Under the pieces are notes generated by a model. It saw nothing but the letters and a program-made list of their open reading frames with translations, did not search any database and had not been told where the DNA came from. From Ophioceras dolichostomum (Eukaryota > Ascomycota > Sordariomycetes > Magnaporthales > Ophioceraceae), in NCBI GenBank assembly GCA_003049485.1, contig PYST01000022.1, positions 1 to 64,000 of the forward strand: 64,000 bases of DNA. The letters are read 5' to 3'. The translations under genes and the position numbers were made by a program. How positions within the stretch are numbered: the first letter of the stretch is position 1; each line of letters begins with the position of its first letter. Positions 57,355-64,000 of this stretch are shown here, one piece after another.

Positions 57355-58599
57355 ATGCTGCCAACACAATCACTGGCAACAATGGCCGATATCCACCCGA
57401 GCGCATCCTGCACAACGATGAACTCGGAGGATCATGACCATCTCCACATGCCCATAGGCCGTCTGCACCACCTCCACAGCGACGACCACCACAGCGCGAG
57501 CCAGCACCACCTGCTGGCTCCCTCGACGCGGTCCTCCATGACGTTCATGCACCCCCTGAAGCCCGAGCCGGAGCCGGCCGCGGCCAGCGGCGCCACCTCG
57601 AGCACCCTGGAGGTCGGCGTGACGGAGTGCCTCCAGAAGCACGTCGCCCACCAGCTCCCGCCCTACAAGTCCGTCTCGCAGACCCGCCTGGACTTCGAGG
57701 CCCGCCGCCCGCACTGGCTCCGCGAGTGCGTCGCCGAGGCCACGGGCGTCTTCTTCTTCGCCTTCCCGGGCCTGGCCTCCATTGCCGCGCTGACCGTTAA
57801 CGCCGACGCCGCCAACGGGACCGCCGCCCACAGCAGCACCTTCCAGGTCGGCTGGGGCATGGGCCTGGGCGTCGCCTTCGCCATCATCACGTGCGCGCCC
57901 ACCAGCGGCGGGCACTTCAACCCGGCCGTCACGCTGGCCATGGCCATGTGGCAGGGGTTCCCCTGGAGGAAGGTGCCTAGGTACATCATCGCCCAGATCA
58001 TCGGCGCGTTCGTCGCCGGCCTGATGATCATGGCCCTGTACTGGACCCAGATCCAAGAACTCACGGCCGCGTACACGGCGGCCGGCAAGTCGCTCGTCTC
58101 GCACGGGGGTCCCGCATCTATCCTCGTCTCGACCCCACACGATGACCAGACGAACATGGGCTACGTCTTCATGGTCGAGTTCTTCGTGGACGCCTTCATC
58201 GGAATGGTGATCTGGGCCGCGCTCGACCCGGCGAACCCGTTCATGTCCCCGCAAGCCGTGCCCTTCGTCATCGGACTCGCCTACGCAGATATGATCTGGG
58301 GCTTCGGCGGGATCACGCTGAGCACGAACCTGGCTCGCGACCTGGGCCCCCGCATTGTGGCCGCCATCTTCTACGGCCCGGGCGCCTTCACATGGAAGGG
58401 ATACGCCCCGATCGGCATGCTCGTCAACATACCGGCCACGCTGGCCGCCACGTGCTTCTACGAGGCCTTCCTGCGCGACAGCCTGATGGTCATCGGCAAG
58501 GGACACGCACAGCACGTGGGCGGCGAATCGGCGCTGTACGAGCACATGCGCAAGATTAATATGGTTGACGAGGAGCAGGGCGTCACTGTGAAGGCCTGA
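57355..58599 (+). CDS. Aquaglyceroporin-like MIP channel
   Basis: Single exon, 414 residues. It belongs to the major intrinsic protein family: six membrane helices plus two half-helices. The first half-helix carries GGHFNPAVTLA (about residue 188) and the second STNLARDLGPR (about 323), where the usual NPA is NLA. The Asp after the second motif (RDLGPR) favours a glycerol-permeating aquaglyceroporin over a strict water channel; substrate is inferred. The first 120 residues are a cytosolic extension rich in His (EDHDHLHMPIGRLHHLHSDDHH), typical of regulated fungal channels and possibly able to sense metal or pH. The C-terminal tail after the last helix is about 50 residues. Another ATG (57385) lies ten codons in and could start it. 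Confidence 0.93.
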   Translation: MLPTQSLATMADIHPSASCTTMNSEDHDHLHMPIGRLHHLHSDDHHSASQHHLLAPSTRSSMTFMHPLKPEPEPAAASGATSSTLEVGVTECLQKHVAHQLPPYKSVSQTRLDFEARRPHWLRECVAEATGVFFFAFPGLASIAALTVNADAANGTAAHSSTFQVGWGMGLGVAFAIITCAPTSGGHFNPAVTLAMAMWQGFPWRKVPRYIIAQIIGAFVAGLMIMALYWTQIQELTAAYTAAGKSLVSHGGPASILVSTPHDDQTNMGYVFMVEFFVDAFIGMVIWAALDPANPFMSPQAVPFVIGLAYADMIWGFGGITLSTNLARDLGPRIVAAIFYGPGAFTWKGYAPIGMLVNIPATLAATCFYEAFLRDSLMVIGKGHAQHVGGESALYEHMRKINMVDEEQGVTVKA

Positions 58600-59640
58600 G
58601 GAAGGGGGAGCTCAAGACTGTGGAGTTTGGGGGGAGCCTTATCGTTTTCTTTGACTGTAAATAGCTTTCTCCTTTTTCGGTCCTGTGCTTTTTTCTTCGC
58701 TTTACATTGATACCTGGTCGGGAGCAGGCATGGCGTTTATTGGTCTACACTCCGGTGTGGAGGAGTTCAGGGCTTCAGGTCATGAGGTCCGGCCGCATAC
58801 AAAGCAGCATTAGAACGGCTCTCCGGATGACTAGAACAGATTAGAACATAAACCAGAGTTCTAGAGCTAGAGCACGGAAAAGATTTATCAATAGAACCAA
58901 TATTAATTACGACCTTTTCATTCACTATGATGGTTATGCCTCTTCTCTTGGTACGCCGGCTTCTTGTCAGTCATCAATCTTGATCGAGGTCTCGGTCGCC
59001 TCACCCCGTCCACTGGCCTGCTCAACCTCCGCCTCCTCTCTCGCTACTCTGGATTCAAGATGTCCACTCTGCGCTGTTCTCGCCCGAGGCAGGAGTGACC
59101 GAAGATCCTCGATTCGTCGAACACAATAGAAGCGATTAGGACGAGACATCCATCCGTTTGTAGAGCTAGTAAGAACGACAGGGAAGTCCAGCAACAATAT
59201 CCCCATTATGAAGGGACCAAAGCCGCAAGGCGAAGGTCTCAATCTCGCCAGAATGTGCGGAATATCCAAGCAGCACATGCCCACAGCCCAGCAGCGAGTG
59301 AGGCATGTCGGGCCGCACCAAGAAGATATTGAGCGGGGTAAGTAGGTAGTTGCAGGCAGGGAGGGATACAAACTATAGAGAGATCGGCGAGCTCTGCGCA
59401 TGCTTTTCTCGGAGTGATGTACGCACCCGGTCATGCTCATCAGTAACAATTCTCACTGCCCAAGAAAGTCGCTGCGTTCTGTCGAGCAAATATGGCCAAA
59501 TGAACATCACTGTGTTGACCTCCACGCACTTCTCACCCCGTCATATCTCCACCCATCAAAAACCCGTTGTCGCGTGTGTCTGCCTTTTCCCCCTTTCCCT
59601 CTTCCCTCCCCCCTCTCTCCCCACCCTTTCAACTTCCACT
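58600..59640. other. Intergenic between convergent genes
   Basis: Holds the 3' ends of the aquaporin (+) and SET-domain (-) genes. ORFs reading across 59350-60027 are not supported. Confidence 0.5.
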
Positions 59641-61258
59641 TCACGCAATCCCATACTCCCTCCGCATCCCCTCCCTCTCCATATCCCTTTCCCCCGGATC
59701 CAAAAAGTTGTACATCTCCAACACCTCCATCCTCAGTCCTGCAAACTCCTTCGCTTCTTCCATCCTGCCCAGGGCCCTGTGGATCTTGGCCAGGTTGTCG
59801 TACGGCTCCCGCAGCAGCAGCACGAGGTCCTCGGCGAGCAGCAGTCGCAAGAGCTCGAACAGGTGGTCGATCGCCTCGGAGGATCGGTCGCGCGACTTGA
59901 TCGCGTCGAGGAAGGCCTCTTTCGTCTTGAAGAGGAGGTCGCGGTTCGCGTCGGACTTGGCGAGTTCTTGGGGGGGCAGGGAGCAGAGGGGACAGGTGCA
60001 GGTGAAGCCCCATTGGTTGCGGATTAGGGCGCGGCGGGAGGGGGAGGGGAGGTGGATTGGTGTGTCTGGGACGAGATAAAGATTGGAGGTGAGTTTTTGT
60101 TTGTTTGCTGGTCGGTGGGCTGGCTGGAGAGGATGGGAGGATGGGGTGTGCAGAGTCAGGAGTTGGGATGGATTGGGGAGGTGGCGCACAGCTGATGGTG
60201 AGCTCTTCTCCGGGCTCGATATCTCGGAGGGCGCCTACGCCAGCCCTGAGGCCGTTGGAGGCGTATCTGAAGAAGGAGCTGGGGGTTGCGGTTGCGAGCT
60301 TGTCAGTTTCATGTGGAGGTTCTTCGCAGGCTCCTGCTCATGTGCGTCTCGGGGGGAACTCACTTCGGCTTGCAGGCGTGATTTATCCTCTAATTGTAGT
60401 AGGTGACGGGCCTCGTTAGCGTCCGTGTCTCATTTCCTTCCCACCCGCGGCCTTCGCCGAGGGTGCAAATGCATGAAGCGGGGTCGGGTCCGACCTAACA
60501 GATATGAGAGGGTAAAGCGCCTTATACGGCAAGCCCGCCAGCTTCGCGTTGAACGCGTTCGTGCCCATGATGTCCTCAACGACCTCCTCCTCGAACCCGC
60601 TGCTGCGCGCCAGCCCAAACACTTCTTGGGGTTCGACCAGCTGCTCCACGGCGCGGACCAGCATCCTCGATCTCCTCGTCGGGTGCGTCGACGTGGGGAA
60701 GTCGAGGTCCGTGATCAGTGACGCGAAGTCGACCATGAACGTCTCGAGCTTCTTGATCTTCCGACGCGCCACCACTCCTTTCCCCTTCCCCGGGATGTCG
60801 ACCACCTCGTACGCGTCGCCGAGTTCTAGGGAGACAAACTCGATGACGGTTTCGGGGCTCGGGTAGGTGGACTGATACAGCTCCTCCAGGGAGCCTAGGA
60901 TGTCCGAGGCGGCCGTCTCGGGACGCGTGATCACGCTGATGCCGTGGTAGCCTGCGAACGAGCTGGTATAGACGCAGAACTTGCCCCCCTTGGAGGAGGC
61001 GTCCTTGCGGCCGACGCACTGTGGGCGGTGCGTCCAGGGTCCCCAGGTATCTGGAGGTGAGTTCTCGTCCACCGCGAGGGGGCAAGTCTTACGCCGGACC
61101 AGGATGGACTGCTTGCGTGGGCATATGCCAGGCTTTTTGGGCAGCTGTGTTGTGCTGCTCCTAGGCTGCGTGCCAGGCGGCGATGACGTGAGTGTGAGAC
61201 ATCCCGTCGCGGATAAAAGGACGGCAAGGATGAATGCTTTTCTAATCGACAATGTCAT
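59641..61258 (-). CDS. SET-domain protein with N-terminal signal peptide
   Basis: Four exons, 61258-60500, 60389-60364, 60278-60190 and 60065-59641 (introns of 110, 85 and 124 nt), give 432 residues with matched phases. The 26-nt second exon supplies RINHACKP, the NHxC heart of the SET active site; exon 3 gives FFRYASNGLRAGVGALRDIEPGEELTIS and the junction codon is Tyr. The SET core starts at about residue 148 (EVVDIPGKGKGVVARRKI). A post-SET-like Cys patch (CTCPLC, about 310) follows, then a helical tail. The family includes protein lysine methyltransferases; the substrate cannot be told. The N-terminus (RKAFILAVLLSATGCLTL) looks like a signal peptide, unusual for a chromatin enzyme, so secretion or an organellar location should be considered. 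Individual exons appear as unrelated ORFs, so the splicing is the main evidence. Confidence 0.85.
60364..60389 (-). other. 26-nt microexon carrying the SET NHxC motif
   Basis: It reads AGGATAAATC then ACGCCTGCAAGCCGAA, coding RINHACKP plus two bases of Asn. Flanked by AATTAG acceptor and GTGAGT donor. Leaving it out removes the catalytic NHxC motif, which argues strongly for it. Confidence 0.8.
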
Positions 61259-62536
61259 GGCCCCGATGATAAAAGACTATCGATAGATATACTACTATCA
61301 CGACTGTTTATGGGGATGGAGTGTCGTGGTGGCACGAATATTGGGTCATCATCGTCAAAAACATCCCAATCATCATCACCACTAAGCGACGCTCTTCTCT
61401 CGATCCAAAGCGTCGAGAAGTAGCCACATCGCTTCTTGTCCCGGCCCGTCGCGCTTCCCGCCTAAAGCATACCTACCTATGGAGGGGAGATGGAAGTTGG
61501 CGAACGAGAGGGGCAAGATCTGCGGGAAGTCGAGATTAGCCGGCCCATATCATTAGCGCGTCCATCGTGACACAGCGAGCGACACGACCCGGGTCTTTGG
61601 GTCTGGAGAGGGATGGAGGTCACTATCGGACACCGAGATGTTCACTTTGTGTAAGGAGTGTTCGGTCTGTGTCGATGCAGGCACTTTAGGCGAGTGGACA
61701 AGGCACAAGGCTGGCCATTGGTTCCGTGGAGAGGTGGGATGCTACGTAGGTGCGAAATATTGGGGAAATGAAGCGGCTGATGGTCGCATGCCCAGCTCGA
61801 CGCCTATCAAGCCTTGGCTGAACATTTGGCGCGTGGCGTCATTAACGTGTGTCCCCGGCTCCCTCCGAACGGCATTCTGTCTGTCGCCTCTGTTTCCCTT
61901 GTTGCGGAGCCAGACAATCGGGATCTTAACCGACATTTTGAGCCTCAAGAAAGCGCCTCTCTCACCATCGCGCATTCGAAGGCGGGATTCACTGTTCCTC
62001 CTATCCTGGAGAAAAGGAGGAAGGGCGAGGAGGGGGAAAAAATCTCACGCGGGTGTAATGTCGGGTACGACTGCCATACCACCCCGTCGAACACCAGAAA
62101 GCCCAACGATTGAAGGAACGCCCCGGAGATTCCGCATCGGCCTGGGACAAGGTTCGTTCAGCTTTTCGCCCAGCCACGTTCAATACCACAACCGGGTGGA
62201 AAAGGAGGAATATTATTGGCGGGTCTTGGCCGGGGTGGCATTGGCTTTCCCCATTCGGTATCCACGCTGTCTTGCTATTTTTCAGCTTTCCTGCACGAGG
62301 ACTAGCACTTTTTTCCCCTTGAGTTCTCGCAATAAAACTGAACAGAGCCCCCGCCTTTCCCCGTACAGGGCAGCTCTGTTTCCTCTTTCGAGGCTTTGTT
62401 TCTTGCTTCCCTTGTTTGCTTTGCTTTCGGGCGGTCGCATCGCATGAAACAAAAATCGGTGGTTTCCCGATCGTTTCAGGGGTCGTGACGTTTTGCCTGT
62501 CAAAACAAAACAAAACCACCTCCCGAGACTGTCAAG
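61259..62536. other. Intergenic, divergent promoters
   Basis: Shared upstream region of the SET gene (-) and the membrane-protein gene (+). A 269-codon ORF (61638-62447) crosses it but lacks domains and its codon use resembles the non-coding flanks. A TACCTACCTA motif lies at about 61470. Confidence 0.5.
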
Positions 62537-64000
62537 ATGGGCTTCACACCAAGGATACCGGCAGTTTTGGCGGCGGCGCTCGGGCTGCTGCTGGCTCCTA
62601 GAGCCGCCGATGCGGCCTTTATTGGCCAACCCTACCACATCCCGCGGGAAACCGCTGCCGTGGGTGCGATGGTTAAACCTCGTGAGCCGGCCGTTATAAC
62701 AATGGCCGCGGCCGATCTTCACCCGCTTTTGATGAGGCGACAGGTGTCGTCGACTAGCTCTAGAAGCATCACCTACACGGTCACCATCGCGCCGGATTCG
62801 ACGTGCGGGTGGCTCTCGGCCTCGGCCGGCTCGCCAGTGACCTGCACGAACGGCGGCAGGTGTATGTGGGAGACTCAGTACCTCGATGTCATCATTTGCG
62901 GCATCACAGAGTTCGAGATCAAGGGCACCTGCTTTGAAAGGGACGTTGCGCTTGATCCTCTCAAGTGCAACGACGTTTGCGAGTCGAACGTCTTCAATCT
63001 GTTGTGGTAAGTTTGGGCCATCATCAATTATCAATCAACCAGCAACCAGTCTGCTGGACAGCACCAGAAAAAAAAAAGAAAAAAAAACTCCTGCGACCTC
63101 TCTCTCCCCCGAGTCTCTGGTGCTTCAGTTGTTGACATCCCAAATTTTTCACCTCCAGTACGGCAACAAGCGCCCCTTTCTGCCGCACATACGCCTACCC
63201 CAACGGTGTGATCGACTACCGCTGCGCGTCCACGACCGTGACCGCCGTCCAGAGCGTCTCGCACACCTACCGCAGCCAGACAGACCGCACGTTCTCGACC
63301 CTGGTCCTAAGCGACGACCCGACAACCACCTCGAGCACCAAACCCCCAACGACCACCTCCCCAGGCCCCACCACATCCACCTCCACCACATTCACCACCC
63401 TCCCGCCCACGCCCGATGCCGGCGGCGGCAGCTCCTCCTCCTCAAACGTCGGCCCAATAGTCGGTGGCGTCATCGGCGGCGTAGCCGTGATCTCCTTCCT
63501 CGTCATCGGCATACTCTTCCTCCTGCGCCGCTCCCGCAACTCCAACGCAGCGCACCTGCCCACCCAACCTGCCGTCGCCGCGGCAGCAATGCCACCCCCC
63601 TCGACCCCCGGCGCCCCCCCCTCCATGTCCTACGCGCCGTCCAATTACACCGCGCAATACCCACCCGGCAGTGGTGCTGGTATATACGCCTCGGGTATGG
63701 CGCCAGGCGGCATGATGGACCCGAACATGGGGGGCTCGCCCACCAGCCAGTACACGTTCGACCCCAACACGGGCGCCAAGCTGGGACCGGACGGCGTGAT
63801 GTACGTCGGCGGCGGGCAGCTGAGGCCCACAAGCCCCGAGCAGAGCCAGTACGACGCCCTGAGCGTCATGTCGGGCTCGACTACGCGTGGCGTCGGAGGG
63901 GGCACTCCGAATATCGATAATAGGGTCAGCACCATGAGCGGCGCGCCGCCGCCGCCGGTGGGGGCGGGCCAGTTCCAGGGGTACACCATCCCGGGGCAGC
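62537..64000 (+). CDS. Signal-anchored single-pass surface protein (partial, cut by window end)
   Basis: Exon 1 62537-63006 and exon 2 from 63159 join in phase across a 152-nt intron that contains an A-rich run (donor GTAAGT, acceptor CTCCAG). Over 430 residues are in the window. It has a signal peptide (PAVLAAALGLLLAPRAADA), an extracellular region with paired Cys (CGWLSASAGSPVTCTNGGRC, CGITEF, CFERD, CNDVCESN, CRTYAYPNG, YRCAST), a Ser/Thr/Pro-rich stalk (TTSSTKPPTTTS), one transmembrane helix (GPIVGGVIGGVAVISFLVIGILFLL) and a Pro/Gly/Met-rich cytosolic tail. This layout matches fungal cell-surface sensor-like proteins of the WSC/Mid2 style, though no named domain is seen. The end of the gene lies beyond 64000. 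Confidence 0.85.

Noticed and set aside
57370..58545. 391-codon minus-strand ORF
   Set aside because: Antisense shadow of the aquaporin gene; its composition (Gly, Arg, Asp, His) is the mirror of that coding sequence.
61638..62447. 269-codon plus-strand ORF upstream of the surface-protein gene
   Set aside because: No domain, no splice signals, composition like flanking non-coding DNA, and it would occupy the divergent promoter region.
62282..63034. 250-codon minus-strand ORF
   Set aside because: Overlaps exon 1 of the surface protein gene, which has a signal peptide, paired Cys and a consistent splice.

Overview
This is nuclear DNA of a filamentous ascomycete, probably of Sordariomycetes type. 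Most genes have short introns (about 60-150 nt) with GTRNGT-like donors and CTAAC or CTGAC branch points. Genes are monocistronic and widely spaced, codon third positions are GC-rich, and many proteins belong to typical Pezizomycotina families. There are no operons, rRNA genes, CRISPR arrays or convincing tRNA genes. Exon models were spliced by hand: each junction was accepted only if GT/AG (once GC/AG) sites, reading phase and family motifs agreed.

Layout. 0.6-3.0 kb (-): a fungal helo-like/STAND N-terminal domain fused to ankyrin repeats. 5.3-9.6 kb (+): an ENA-type P-type ATPase. 10.6-11.1 kb (-): a small membrane protein whose second exon is not evident as a long ORF. 12.9 kb (+): a Gly-rich mini-protein. 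14.5-20.2 kb (-): the meiotic helicase MER3/HFM1. 21.8-23.6 kb (-): a Golgi nucleotide-sugar transporter with five exons. 26.5 kb (+): a diverged amidoligase-like protein. 28.6-29.9 kb (+): an HSL-type alpha/beta hydrolase. 32.5-34.2 kb (+): a protealysin-like M4 metallopeptidase. 34.4 kb (+): an acidic low-complexity ORF. 35.7-37.8 kb (+): a 690-residue orphan protein. 39.4 kb (+): a secreted ricin-B-like beta-trefoil protein. 41.6 kb (+): a 10-Cys small protein. 42.5-43.3 kb (-): a secreted SGNH esterase. 45.2-46.2 kb: a 5'-truncated non-LTR retrotransposon with its target-site duplication. 47.2-48.4 kb (+): a secreted HEATH-motif putative zincin (conidiation-specific protein 13-like). 49.7-53.3 kb (+): a vWA plus RING-between-RING protein. 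57.4-58.6 kb (+): an aquaglyceroporin. 59.6-61.3 kb (-): a SET-domain protein with a signal peptide. 62.5 kb to the right edge (+): a signal-anchored single-pass surface protein, cut by the window end.

The genes do not form a visible pathway or cluster. The window mixes housekeeping and transport genes (ENA, MER3, nucleotide-sugar transporter, aquaporin) with secreted or accessory functions (esterase, lectin-like, zincin, HSL hydrolase, M4 peptidase). The most unusual items are the protealysin-type peptidase of probable bacterial ancestry, the helo-like/ankyrin fusion, the vWA-RBR protein, the amidoligase-like protein that appears to lack a key histidine, and the LINE insertion with intact target-site duplications.
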